In this document: positions 29,155-39,575 of the stretch, one piece after another | Numbering within the stretch: position 1 is the stretch's first letter | Layout: each line of letters starts with the position of its first letter | Origin: Lineus longissimus | Taxonomy: Eukaryota > Nemertea > Pilidiophora > Heteronemertea > Lineidae | Reading direction: 5' to 3' | Length of the DNA: 64,000 bases | Assembly (NCBI RefSeq): GCF_910592395.1 | Contig: NC_088316.1 | Location: 5,704,001 to 5,768,000, forward strand | Position numbers and translations under genes: made by a program | The notes under the pieces: generated by a model | Told to the model about the DNA's origin: nothing | The model's database searches: none | The model's input: only the letters and a program-made list of their open reading frames with translations

Positions 29155-30192
29155 CTAATGTCTGTAGGTCTCTTGAGACATCGGCTCGTTCTGAAAATGG
29201 CAGTTGGCTGCTCCAGTTCCGGTCTGCTGTTGGTACATATCATATGGCGCGTTGGGCGACCTCTGCATGTAGCAAGGCTGCTGTTGACGATGCGAGGGTT
29301 GTTGCTGCTGGTCGGCCATTCGCTTCCAACATTTGGCGATCCTGTGTCCGGGAACCTGGCAGTAATGGCACTTGCCCGCAAATCTTCGTCTATCATTCCT
29401 CTCGCCGGACTGCGACCTCTGCCTGTTGTCGTATCGGGGAGGGTGTCGCTGCCGATCATTCGATCTTGGGCGGGACGGACGCGATTGTGATGAACCGTCT
29501 CTACCGCTGTCTCTTGTTCGCGAGTGTGGTCGTCCTCGTACTTGCTCTTGGGTCTGGGCTTGGTGTATTGCATCTATGCGTAACGACATTTCTGCCAATT
29601 TCTCACATATACTATCCGACTCAGGGGTGTTATCTGCTATTGTGGCGAAACTCACTTCCTTCGCGGCGTCGACTTGCGAACCCATGTCAAAATATCTCTG
29701 TGCACGGGCTGCCAGGGCGTCGGCATTGGCATCATCTGGCGCTGCCATGACGACTGCTGATTGACACTTAACGGGCAATGCCCCAAGAAACCTGTTTAAA
29801 ACCTGTTGATCACCGTAGCCTATACGGTTCGCGGCAATCCGAATGCGGCTCAAAAGTTGGTATGCTGATTCGCCTGGTGTGTGTGCGAGCTCGTTGAACA
29901 AGCGAACGTTTGCAAATGCCGAATGGGTCGGACTAAAACGCTGTAGGAACGCTGCTTTTAACTCATCTACCGTCGCAAAGACCTTCCCTTCCATCCACAA
30001 ACGGGCAGAACCTGCGAGCGTCCGCTTAAACCGCTGACAAACATCGAGAACTGCGGCTGCATCGGCCGGGGCCTGAAGATTGTGGGCCGTTAGGTAGTCG
30101 ACAAACGACAAGAAATGAGCTGTGCACTTTTCATGGCTCAGTGCCTCGCCTTCGAAACGACTAGGAAGATAATCCGTCGGACGCAAAGCCAT
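29155..30192 (-). CDS. Gypsy Gag
   Basis: A complete 345-codon frame from the ATG at 30,192. The N-terminal half has the retrotransposon capsid pattern (FKRTLAGSARLWMEG, FLQRFSPTHSAFANVRLF, NRFLGALPVKCQSAV). A basic Ser/Arg-rich stretch follows, then a CCHC knuckle, CHYCQVPGHRIAKC, and a Gln-rich tail. It would coat and package element RNA in the cytoplasm. The stop falls where pol begins in the -1 frame, consistent with frameshift expression of pol. It is the only intact frame of this element. Confidence 0.9.
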   Translation of the reverse strand: MALRPTDYLPSRFEGEALSHEKCTAHFLSFVDYLTAHNLQAPADAAAVLDVCQRFKRTLAGSARLWMEGKVFATVDELKAAFLQRFSPTHSAFANVRLFNELAHTPGESAYQLLSRIRIAANRIGYGDQQVLNRFLGALPVKCQSAVVMAAPDDANADALAARAQRYFDMGSQVDAAKEVSFATIADNTPESDSICEKLAEMSLRIDAIHQAQTQEQVRGRPHSRTRDSGRDGSSQSRPSRPRSNDRQRHPPRYDNRQRSQSGERNDRRRFAGKCHYCQVPGHRIAKCWKRMADQQQQPSHRQQQPCYMQRSPNAPYDMYQQQTGTGAANCHFQNEPMSQETYRH

Positions 30193-31020
30193 GATGAGGA
30201 ATTATATCGATATGCGAGAGACGAATATAGGAGTTGAATATGAAGATGAACAAAGTGGTCTGCTTTATACTGTCATGCAAAAATGAAATTCAATTCTACT
30301 TACCACTTCCCAAGAATCCGTTTATCAACTGAATCCATTAACCACAGAAAGCACAGAATCGATTTTGCGAACAGGTCACAAAGAAATGTTCTCAAGACGT
30401 GAAATCAATGTTCATAACAGTCAAAAGGACTTCTATTGAAGGCACAGAGGGATGGTCACAATATCATCATCGTCTCTTCACCTCACAAGTGCAGTTCTTA
30501 TTTCACAAGTGCAGTTCTTGTTTTCTGGTTATCAGCACGATCTGTGTGGAATCGGACGTCCTTTCTTCCTCACGCACCAGCACGGCGGAAACACAGCATG
30601 GCAGTGTGCGTATCTTCTCCTGGAGATCATCACTTTTTGGCACAAATAAGTTGGCAAACCGGTCGCAGACTACAGACGATGTCGTTTATGGTTGCCGTCA
30701 TTGAACACGATCTGTACTCTTCGAAGAAAACCCAGTCTGATTAACAGGAATAAAGTGTTCAACTATGAACGTTTCCAGAGATGTTAGCCTCCTAAACACT
30801 CTTCCAAGCTGGAACTGCTGACTGTACCCAAGGAATTCTACTCTCGTGCGTCAGCTATCACAAAGTCATCCCTGATGACCGCAAGTAAACGCTCGTTGTT
30901 GACATTAACGTCATCGCCGATATCTACAGATCTATGTACATGAAGTATAGAACCTTTCCGTTCACTTCGGCGTTTATAGTGTCTTTCGTTGTTGTTCTCG
31001 GAGTTATATCCTGAATAACA
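30193..31020 (-). other. Gypsy 5' leader
   Basis: About 830 bp without a supported gene. A 20-bp tandem duplication (CACAAGTGCAGTTCTT-like) lies at 30,483-30,520. Such long leaders carry packaging signals in this group. Confidence 0.55.
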
Positions 31021-31023
31021 GTT

Positions 31024-31041
31024 CCTGGCCGAAGGTCGCCA
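31024..31041 (-). promoter_or_regulatory. Gypsy primer binding site
   Basis: Minus strand TGGCGACCTTCGGCCAGG immediately after the LTR CA end; TGG start as expected for tRNA priming. Confidence 0.65.
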
Positions 31042-31282
31042 TGTAGTATATGGGCGTGCGCCCTCCAGGTTCTTCAACTCCTAACACTTGAACAACACGT
31101 ATATCTCTTTATGATGTTTATTAATCGATCTCTCCTTCACGAGAGCCAAGGCTAATCTCCCTCACTACAAATCTATCCCTTGGTATCTCTTGGCTGTCAT
31201 GTAACAGAGCCTGGCATGGGATGGCACAGGATGTTCCTATTGGCTGTTGCCAAGGATACCTTATACATATCTATATACTACA
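31042..31282 (-). repeat. Gypsy 5' LTR
   Basis: 241 bp, TGTAGTATATGGGCG...CTATATACTACA. Its own ends are short inverted repeats (TGTAGTATAT / ATATACTACA). GTAG follows at 31,283-31,286. Confidence 0.85.
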
Positions 31283-31312
31283 GTAGGTAGATATGAAGAG
31301 AGTAAATGATCT

Positions 31313-32356
31313 CTACCGCATTGAAGAAATTTGCCGATACTTCATGATTAGAATTTTCTTATTGTATATTATTGGCACTATTAGTAAATGGCCATTCTGA
31401 TCTGTACCAAGAGAAAGCGGGGTCCATGTCGTACCAAACAAGCTGATTCCGTTAACGACAGACATATTCATTCTACGGCTGCTGTCAATTGTGATTCTTA
31501 CCAACTGTTTTACCTTGGGTTGCTTGTAGTCCTCCACCTCCACTGGAATCAGTAGCGCTGTGTTGGCATGATCCCAACATGCATGGATCCAGAACACAAC
31601 TTTACGCCTTTTGAGAGCAAGTCCATAAACATGACAAAGAGACCAATGCATTCCTAGTCGGGATTCATCGGTATAACAGAACACTTCAATTTTGGGCGGA
31701 CATTGCCGGTACACGTAAATATCTTGTTTGTACCATGAAACAAAATGACCAACGCCTCGATAAAGAGTTTTGTACGATGCGACCAGCGTGACTTTTTTGA
31801 ACCACAACTTCTGAGTCATTCTCTGCTTCACGATGTCAAATAATAACAACTCTAGAGCATATGACTTAAGACCGCTTTTCCAGCAACTCGACTTTTTTTG
31901 TGTCGAGACGGATGACCAGAGAAGAATCTTCTTTTCATCTGGACATATAGCTGATCTACCTAACTGATTACCTTCACTGGTAATCTGATAATCAATTGTG
32001 ATATCTGATACCTTATTGCCTTTCATTGTGTGAAGTGCAAATTTCACTTCGAAAGCTCTCCTGCCTCTATTTCTGAACATTATAATGAGTCTATCCTGGT
32101 AACACAGAATTAGACCCACCCGCACGTGAAGGCGAAATGATATCTTCTGATATGAAATTCTGTAGGTGCTTCTAGGATAGTAGGATTTTACAAATGTTGG
32201 CATGTTTCCTCCTAATTCTACACTGACAAACAAAAATACTTCATGGTTTGAGCAGTATTCGATATGACAATATCCCTTTGTACGTGTTAAATTTATCGAT
32301 GTTTCGTATATGTATTCTTCCTGCCTTGTGTTTATCTTTTCATAAAAATACCAAAA
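31313..32356 (-). CDS. Unrecognised tandem-duplicated gene, last exon, copy B
   Basis: About 347 codons open from a candidate acceptor (minus-strand TACAG above 32,356) to the stop at 31,313. The sequence is collinear with copies A and C; one variant region, HVYGLALKRRKV, is longer by two residues. The end reads LGTDQNGHLLIVPI then RQISSMR. No domain is recognised; beta-rich texture is an impression only. The Gypsy element sits 30 bp downstream of the stop, so any 3' UTR and polyadenylation of this copy may now come from the transposon. Its upstream exon-like frame (35,325-35,840) is the only open one of three. Confidence 0.6.
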   Translation of the reverse strand, partial: FWYFYEKINTRQEEYIYETSINLTRTKGYCHIEYCSNHEVFLFVSVELGGNMPTFVKSYYPRSTYRISYQKISFRLHVRVGLILCYQDRLIIMFRNRGRRAFEVKFALHTMKGNKVSDITIDYQITSEGNQLGRSAICPDEKKILLWSSVSTQKKSSCWKSGLKSYALELLLFDIVKQRMTQKLWFKKVTLVASYKTLYRGVGHFVSWYKQDIYVYRQCPPKIEVFCYTDESRLGMHWSLCHVYGLALKRRKVVFWIHACWDHANTALLIPVEVEDYKQPKVKQLVRITIDSSRRMNMSVVNGISLFGTTWTPLSLGTDQNGHLLIVPIIYNKKILIMKYRQISSMR

Positions 32357-35324
32357 CTGTACTTAAGGACAGTTGTCAATCGCACAGTGACCAATTAAAA
32401 ATGGAGTCGAGTGATTAAGACATCAGGAGGTTTAAAATGTTTGAACATGTTGAAGGAAAGAAGGAAAGATGTGACTTTCAAATTACGAATTTTTGGACTC
32501 AAAAGTTCGCAAACAGCCGACAAGGCACTACAATGGGTGATTTCAAAGTTGGTTTTGAGATTTAGTGTTAATCTTAGTGTTAATCTTCGTGTTAATCTGA
32601 TGCTATTTATCCTGCTATCAGATTAAAACTAATACTTTGTTTTCTCTTAACACTTACAGCGACACTAATGATGAAACTGGAATGGAAATCTGGTAAAGCG
32701 TTAGTTTTACCACCAAGATTTTGTCTGATCCCGGGGTTTAAGTGTCACACTAAAACCAAGAGTGCGGTCTTAATCCTAGCTGTAATGTGTAATGGTGTAA
32801 TGTTCTCCGCACAAGCAATGCATTTTGTATTTCCATAACACTTATGCCTCAGGCATTAACAACGAGCAGATGTCAAAGTTGGTGTTGGTTATCAACTAGC
32901 ATCAGCTGACTAGTTTTGGAATTTCAAATACTTTTCTCAGTGGTTTTCTAGTCAGATATGATGATTACTGTTGTGCCCGGGGTTCTGAACAGAAGAAAGC
33001 TGATGTCGTTGCATGTAGTGAATGGCGTTATATTTAAAACCTGTAAAAATACACGACATTTAGCACCAAATATATATAAATCATGAGTTATTAGAATAAC
33101 TATTTTTGGCCTGTTTGATTTCGGGCGTTACTCTCCCAACTAAAACATTCAGCACAAAATTTACCTGCTAAATGAGCAATTATAATCACAAATTCAACGA
33201 TAAACCTTAAACAAATTAACACTTACGTTGACATCAGTCTAACAGTCCGCAATTAGATATACATATAAATTTAACACCAAACCGGGTCATCAACAAAATC
33301 CTATTAACATGGTGCGACTTGCTTGTCTTACATTTCGTGGCAAAGTGACGAAAGTGCGCTCCAACACGAGAAATTGCGAGAGCTTAACGAGGCGCGAAAT
33401 ACTAAAAAAACCAGGCGATAAATTTAAATATGAATATAAATTGAAATGTCTATTTTCGCCAATAGGTTTCATCGAAACAATTACTATGGAGAACATTAAT
33501 TTGAATTGAATCCGTTGCATTTTCGGGCTTTAAAACATATTTTTATCTTTACACCAAGAAGCACATGTTTCTAAGTGTTAAGACAAGGTTTTATCTTAGT
33601 ATGAGTTAAAATGTTTGATTGGCGCCAAAACCATCACTTAGTGTAAGTGTAAAACCTGGTGTGATGCAAAAACCTTCTTTGAAACAGGAGTAAAACTAAT
33701 ACTAAGCATTACACCTATATTCTACACCAAGCATGATTTCAATCTTGGTCTTATCCGTGGTTTTAGTCTCAGATCTGTTGTTAAAACCTCATCTTAAAAC
33801 CGACTTTGAAATCACCCAATGGGTGAGTTCACATTGCTGATTAAAATTGGTGTTAAGTGCTAGTGTAACAGATTTGTAGCAGATATGTTACACTAATTAT
33901 AGATATGAACTGACTTGTGTTACGTGTGTTTGTGATGGTATTAGTGTAACTGATATTGGGTGATTTTAAAGCAAGTTAACACCAACCACAGAGTTAACAT
34001 CAGAAATAAACTGCCCACTCGGTGTTGGTGTTAAAAACAGGGGTTAGTGCGATCTCAGTTTATAGACCGGTGTTAGTGTTACAGGCGGTGTTGGTGTTAC
34101 ACTAACACTGACCTTAATATCAAGGCAGTGTTATCTTGGCTAGAATTCCAATGGGTTTTCTATTGCAACTAACACTAACCACTAGGTGTTAACACCAACG
34201 TGAGTTTATGGCTCCCACAAGGTGTCAGCAGCCATTTTCTTCTGCACGTTTTTTAAATTGTATGAGGTCTCAGCCTACTCAGGATGAGCCAAGGCCAAAA
34301 AGGGTAGGCCTATGCAGGTATGTATAACCAAAGGATGCATTTATAAATGGGTGATTTTAAAGTAAGTGTTAACACCGAATCTTAACAAAGCTAACACTAA
34401 CCACAGAGTTAACATCAGAAATAAACTGCCCACTCGGTGTTGGTGTTAACAACAGGTGTTAGTGTGATCTCAGTTTATATACCGGTGTTAGTGTCAACAC
34501 CATGATAAACAGGATGTTAACCTGAACCAAAAATTAGGGTGTCTATGTTAACATATATAATGTTAACATATCTGTTAACCAGATTTTAAAACCGGTTTTA
34601 AGAAAACTTTAAGCAAAAAACTGGTATTTGACCTCCCAACATGTTCTTGGTTAAAACTGTCTTGAAACTGTCTTCAGACCGATTTAAGACAAATTTTGAA
34701 ACTCTGATAAAACTTTGGAAGTTTTAATCTGAACAGAGAGCTAAAAGTTTTGCACAAATGCACTACCAAATGTGCATGGTCGGTTTTAAGTCATAGAACT
34801 TTGGACTGTACTGAGGTCAAATATCAGAATAAAACCAACAGACATGTTTGCTCTATCAGAAAGAGTTACTGTTGCTCAGCAAAGAGGGGACAACTTTGAA
34901 AGAAAGCCTCCCTTCAGCGGAGAACCAATTGAGAGGCATTTGAGACTAAACCAGGGCGTGATGCATGAGAACTGGTTTTATCTTAGTTTTATCTTAAGTT
35001 TTATCTCGGTTTCAGTCTAGTCTTAATCCTAGGGCAGTTTTATGTGGTCGATTTAAGACCGAGAGTTGGTTTTAAACCGAGATAAACTTAGTTTTAACTC
35101 GATTTTGTCTTAAACCCAATACTTGACCTCAGCCAAGCTGAGTTGTGAATACACCCATTGTATTACATAGCGTTGTAAAGATTCGAGACATGTGCGTTGG
35201 CTTATTCTTCGTCTGTCATAGAATTGAAATGGGTCGCACACCGGGTGATTGACGATAACTGGTTGTTGATATGAATTACATTGACTCACCAATAAACAGA
35301 ATGTGCAATGAGGTTTTCTTACGA
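32357..35324. other. Intron-like spacer, copy B, with dense GTGTTA/TAACAC and TTTTAA-ACC words
   Basis: About 3 kb with no coding signal. 32,560-32,800 and 33,560-34,540 are packed with GTGTTA-type words in both orientations, forming many short inverted repeats. 34,560-35,110 is rich in TTTTAAACCG/CGGTTTTAAG-type words. The C copy has the same layout; the A copy is mostly lacking it. Confidence 0.55.
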
Positions 35325-35840
35325 TTACTTGCACCTTGCTGCAATTAATTTCATCGCCTCGTCTTTAAAGTAATTAGTGTCGAAACATCGAACCTGAAGT
35401 CTCCAAAATATTACTTTGGAAAGGATACGGGTTATTGGTGCAACAGTGTATATTCTCAGGATAGTCACTCGCTTGGTTGTGAGACTTCCTTTGGGTGCAA
35501 CAGCAAATGATTTACCAACACATACATGTACATGTACTTTCTTCAGCCACATCCAAACGTTTATCTCCCCGGCTCTGAATGAATACAGCTCACATGTTTC
35601 CCCAAGTGGTTGAAAATTGAAGCTCGGTGATCGCTCCTCCAGCGATGCTCTAACTGAACATTGTAACAATGAGCGGGCGTATGACTTGTTGGAAGGTGAA
35701 TAGGCAGAATTTGGTCTTGATTTTTGGAATTGTTCAGAAATGATTCCAGATTCACAGATGCCACATAGATAAAACGCAACAATGTAACACACCAATTGTT
35801 TCTTAATTTCAGACAAGATGCTGGTTACATAAAGAGCCAT
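35325..35840 (-). CDS. Upstream exon-like frame of the tandem gene, copy B (open)
   Basis: 171 codons on the minus strand (MALYVTSILSEIKKQLVCYI...), through SYARSLLQCSVRASLEERSP and INVWMWLKK, a short VHVHVC expansion caused by a CATGTA repeat, to FKDEAMKLIAAR and a GCAAG|GTGCAAGT candidate donor near 35,330. Copies A and C are interrupted by nonsense, frameshift or insertion, whereas this one has tyrosine where A and C have a stop. If only one tandem copy is functional, B is the best candidate. No family is recognised, and the first exon and promoter were not found. Confidence 0.5.
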   Translation of the reverse strand: MALYVTSILSEIKKQLVCYIVAFYLCGICESGIISEQFQKSRPNSAYSPSNKSYARSLLQCSVRASLEERSPSFNFQPLGETCELYSFRAGEINVWMWLKKVHVHVCVGKSFAVAPKGSLTTKRVTILRIYTVAPITRILSKVIFWRLQVRCFDTNYFKDEAMKLIAARCK

Positions 35841-37212
35841 ACTTTACGTGTGCACTTAAGCCTTTTAGTTTGGTTATAAGACCAGACCCAGGACATCATT
35901 TTCCATTACAACGCATCGCTCATACTTGAGTTGAAACTAGTGTGAAAGTTTGAAATGTCCTGGGATAAGATATCCCAGGGAACAAAGGATTCTGCTGTGC
36001 CATTTTAGACCCTGAGGTATTGACAGTCATGGCCAATACAGAACAAGATATCATGATCGGTCAGAATTGGATAGGGCCGGACGTGTTTCCGAGGGGACCC
36101 TTTCTACTTCTCAAGTATCTAGATGGTTTTACACCATTTTCTACACTTGGGTGCACTCGAATTGATACTGGGCCGGTATCATAACTCTTTTATTCCAGCT
36201 CATATGTCAAAACGTCGTGTCATATGAGGGGTTTTATTCATTTCCAGTTAATTATATAGAGCAGAAGTGAGAACTTTGTTGCAATGACGTTTAGCTGGGC
36301 GAATATCATGATATAATAGTGGGATATGGTATGCTCTTTCAAAGAAATCTATTCTGAGGTTTTGACGATCGTTTGTGCATCCATACGGTGTCTTCAACTC
36401 CTACGAACCAGTAATGTGCGATAATTGAACGTCTGGCTTCTGTCCTAAATAATCTCCAGCCAACCGAGGCGGGGTACCAGATCTCCAAAATATAGTTGCT
36501 CGATATATTACTCAAAGCAAGAACTCTTGATGGGTGCAAAAACAATGTCAGCTTCAATGTAAATTATCCTAAACATCTCAGGCAGCACTGATGGGTGACG
36601 AAAGAACTCGTGAAGGCAAAGTCTTCCATTCCGCCATAACCCGTTAGAACTAGTATAGCGAAGGAACGCAAATTAAACGAGATGGTAACTTGACGGAGTG
36701 ATTGATCTGATAATCGATATCATCTGCAACAAAATGAAAAACAGTACAAAGCCAACATTGCAGCTTGCTGCTAACACTTTTCAACAGGCATGGGGCAAAT
36801 TTGTAAAGTTATATACATGTACTCCATAATTTATTCACTGACATAGATCCTAAGCTGCCCCAGCATGCTTGCTTTCAAACACAGATCTATAGATCCATGA
36901 CGCTAAAAATTACTAGTATCCGAGCGCAATTTTTGTATGGTAGCATTCTGATCGCAAATTATAATGATACATTTCATATTGTGGTATCGTCTTAAACAGT
37001 GTTGAAGGAGGAAAGAGCAGGAGCCTTGGGTAATTCTGGTAGATTCCAGGGGACTGATATGCACATAGAGATAAGGAACAGAGCTTGGTTCTGGCGCAAT
37101 CAGTGTTTATCTACTGTGAGATAGTTGAGACACCTATTGGCGTCACCACGTAACCTTATCTTAATTTTTTTTCTTCCCATAGAGTCTCTTTAACTAAAAA
37201 CAAAGTTTAGAT
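35841..37212. other. Spacer with weak exon-like patch, unit B
   Basis: A minus-strand patch at 36,339-36,557 (ISSNYILEIWYPASVGWRLF) matches patches at 5,376-5,560 and 49,752-49,964. 37,000-37,190 resembles a diverged copy of the TTAA MITE. No gene is established. Confidence 0.4.
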
Positions 37213-37772
37213 TTCATCGATATCATTTGAACTAATTAGAGGTCACGACGGTATTTCATTAGCAATGTCACTACTCCCCTGTCTAAATCGTATTACACTC
37301 GTCAACCCCTTTCAATCAGAATTGGTGATGTCAAATAATTCGATCAGTGATTGCATTAAGGTTGCTTCATGGCCGACCCATTCAGTGCTGAAAGTAAAGC
37401 AACCACAATGAAGATAATGGAAAGCATTTGAGCTGCATTTTTACAGAAAATACGAAAAGAAACTACCACAATCGCTAGAACTAAAAACGGCTCTACCGCA
37501 TTTCCGAGGTCGTACGGCAAAGTTCACTCTTTCACTATTTTGGAAAGTGAGCTTGAAATTGTACAGGTCCAACTATCTTCGGCTTCCACTCCACGGATCG
37601 AGACAAGACACAAGAGCTCATGATCACTCAGCTCCTACCTAGGAGTGGAAACGATCGAAGAAAGTAACTGCCGGGGATAGGGCTTTCGGAGTCTGTGCAC
37701 CGTGGCTTTGGATTGCACTGCCTATACTTCTTAGACGGATTGATTGTTTTATCAGTTTTAAGAATAATATTA
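37213..37772 (+). repeat. Inverted copy of window positions 1-575, with LINE tail
   Basis: Matches 1-575 in reverse orientation. The plus strand reads LINE blocks (YLRLPLHGSRQDTRAHDHSA, DRAFGVCAPWLWIALPI). Adjacent LINE tail sequence is at 37,773-37,824 and, after a MITE, 38,046-38,165. Confidence 0.8.
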
Positions 37773-37828
37773 AGATCTTTTTACGGAGTCTTTTAAAAAT
37801 TACATGAATTGTTTTAAAAGTGTTTTAA

Positions 37829-38045
37829 AGGGAGACTATATGCAGGAGCAGAAGGGCTTATTTGGCCATCTCCAGGTGACTATACACTGTAAGGGCCCTG
37901 GGTCATGTCAGATTCAACACTAAATGTATTCCTCGTACAAGCGTCAAGCATTTCGACATACTGTGAGATGTGAGAGACCCCTATTGGCGACTTTGTGCAA
38001 CATTATCTTGCCTTCCTACATCTAGCTGCTACCTATATTGTCCCT
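37829..38045. mobile_element. piggyBac-like MITE, complete
   Basis: 217 bp flanked by TTAA (37,825-37,828 and 38,046-38,049). Ends are AGGGAGACTATATGCAGGAG and the inverse of AGGGACAATATAGGTAGCAG. The TTAA duplication and small size with no coding capacity fit a piggyBac-mobilised MITE. Partial copies: 10,559-10,777, 57,773-57,992, 63,192-63,265 and 63,775-64,000. Confidence 0.75.
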
Positions 38046-39575
38046 TTAAAGTGTCGTTCAATTTTTTTATGTTTGTCATGTGTATTTATCTCTAATTTTG
38101 TATAGCGCCACTGACAATTGATTTTTAAGTGGCGCTTTATTAAAATAAATTATTAACATTATTATTATCATTATCGATAAGAAATCGACACAGCACAACT
38201 GGTCTTGAATCACGATTACACACAAGCAAAAAATACGCATTTCAAATGATGAAATGATATTTTATATATGTGATGAATTACTTTTTTACGGGACCTGGGC
38301 CATTGGGAACTTGTGATTTCGTCTTAAAGCACCATTGGTATTATTAAGGGCAATATTACCCAGCTGTCGGCTGCCCAGTCTGCACCTCTTATTCTACGTT
38401 TACATGTAGTTTCCATCAACAAATTGCAAATCTTCATGAATGATCGCGCTTTTCCGACGATAATGGAAAGCACGTTGCGTTGTATAGCGGGGTGACGTAA
38501 ACTCGGATCTTAATTCAGCCCTTAGTTAACACTACGAACACCAACTCCCCTTTTTCTCTCGGAAAACTCTCGAAATCTGCATCGGTCACGAAATCTCTCG
38601 TAAATCACCCGTAAAGTGCTGGGAATTGAGAATAAGGTGTGTTTAATATGAAGAAAATGGTGAAGTTTCAGTCCAATTAGCTTAATACTTATGTGGTTTT
38701 GAGGCTCCATTCAACCCGCCGTGGTTAGAAAGCTGACTCGCGGGTTAAAAGCCGTCAAAACTAACTCAGATCCCCAACCCTGAAATGGTCATGCATAATG
38801 TGCAGCGAAAATTTCATGGCTTGACAGGCTAGGATAGGTCTAGTGGGCTGTGAATGCGTTCCTCCCAGATTACGTCTCGGAAAAAGTTATGAGCATGTAG
38901 AAAGTACCAATTTAAAGGGGAAAACGGTTTACAACTTTATTTCAGGTACGTGACCAACAGGAAGCTTCCTCAGTGACCATGACCACGGATGTCATGCGTT
39001 GCAGGCACACGTGACTCAAAGTTGCGGTCCCAAATTCTGGGGAGGTTGTGACAGCAACCTTAACTTCTCACTCGAATGTCGGTTGACATGAGAATCAGGC
39101 CTCCCCAGCCAACAAGCTGGGGAAGACGATTGTTTTTTACCTAACTAAAAATATTTCTCCTTCTTCTTGTTCTTCTCACCTCTGTAGCCCAAACAGACAA
39201 GAGTTTTTCAATAAAATTTGACACACATGTCATTTGGGGGATATAAGCGAATATGGATTGCCCTTTTATCATAGATTTTATGGCGAATTTTGGCCAAATT
39301 CTGACAAAAAATTGTTTCTGGGCAACTCCTCCGTAACCGCTTGGTGCAGGAGCGCTGAAACTTTCAGGGATGATAGTTGTGCATCTAGGATCTGTGCATC
39401 TGGGAATGCATGCAATCGACGGCCTCTACTTGCCATTAGAACCACTAGCGGTCAGGTTACATCAGTGACATCACCAAATTACAACTTAATGACATCTTAT
39501 TAGTCGAGATAATCAACAGCTACCCAAACATAAGCCAATCCGAGATGACCAATCCAGACAATGATTAGTAGTTTA
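38046..39575. other. LINE 3' tail and duplicated spacer, no gene seen
   Basis: 38,046-38,165 is the LINE tail (GCGCTTTATTAAAATAAATT, then ATT repeats). 38,170-38,900 corresponds to 10,906-11,930 with a deletion near 38,515-38,620. A block at 39,045-39,400 (including the hairpin CTCCCCAGC/GCTGGGGAAG) recurs at 41,395-41,770, and 39,400-39,575 matches 950-1,135. Confidence 0.5.

Larger units (their letters stand above)
12598..31282 (-). mobile_element. Gypsy retrotransposon, internally deleted, hosting a BEL element
   Basis: The 5' LTR lies at 31,042-31,282 (minus-strand element) and most of a second LTR at 12,598-12,822. The host flanks share GTAG immediately outside (12,594-12,597 and 31,283-31,286), a 4-bp target duplication. 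The internal region keeps leader, gag, protease, RT and part of RNase H (26,911-31,041) but no integrase. The frame stops being recognisable just before the BEL insertion, and the far side is already LTR. So the integrase end and the outer dozen or so bases of the 3' LTR were lost before BEL arrived. Confidence 0.8.
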
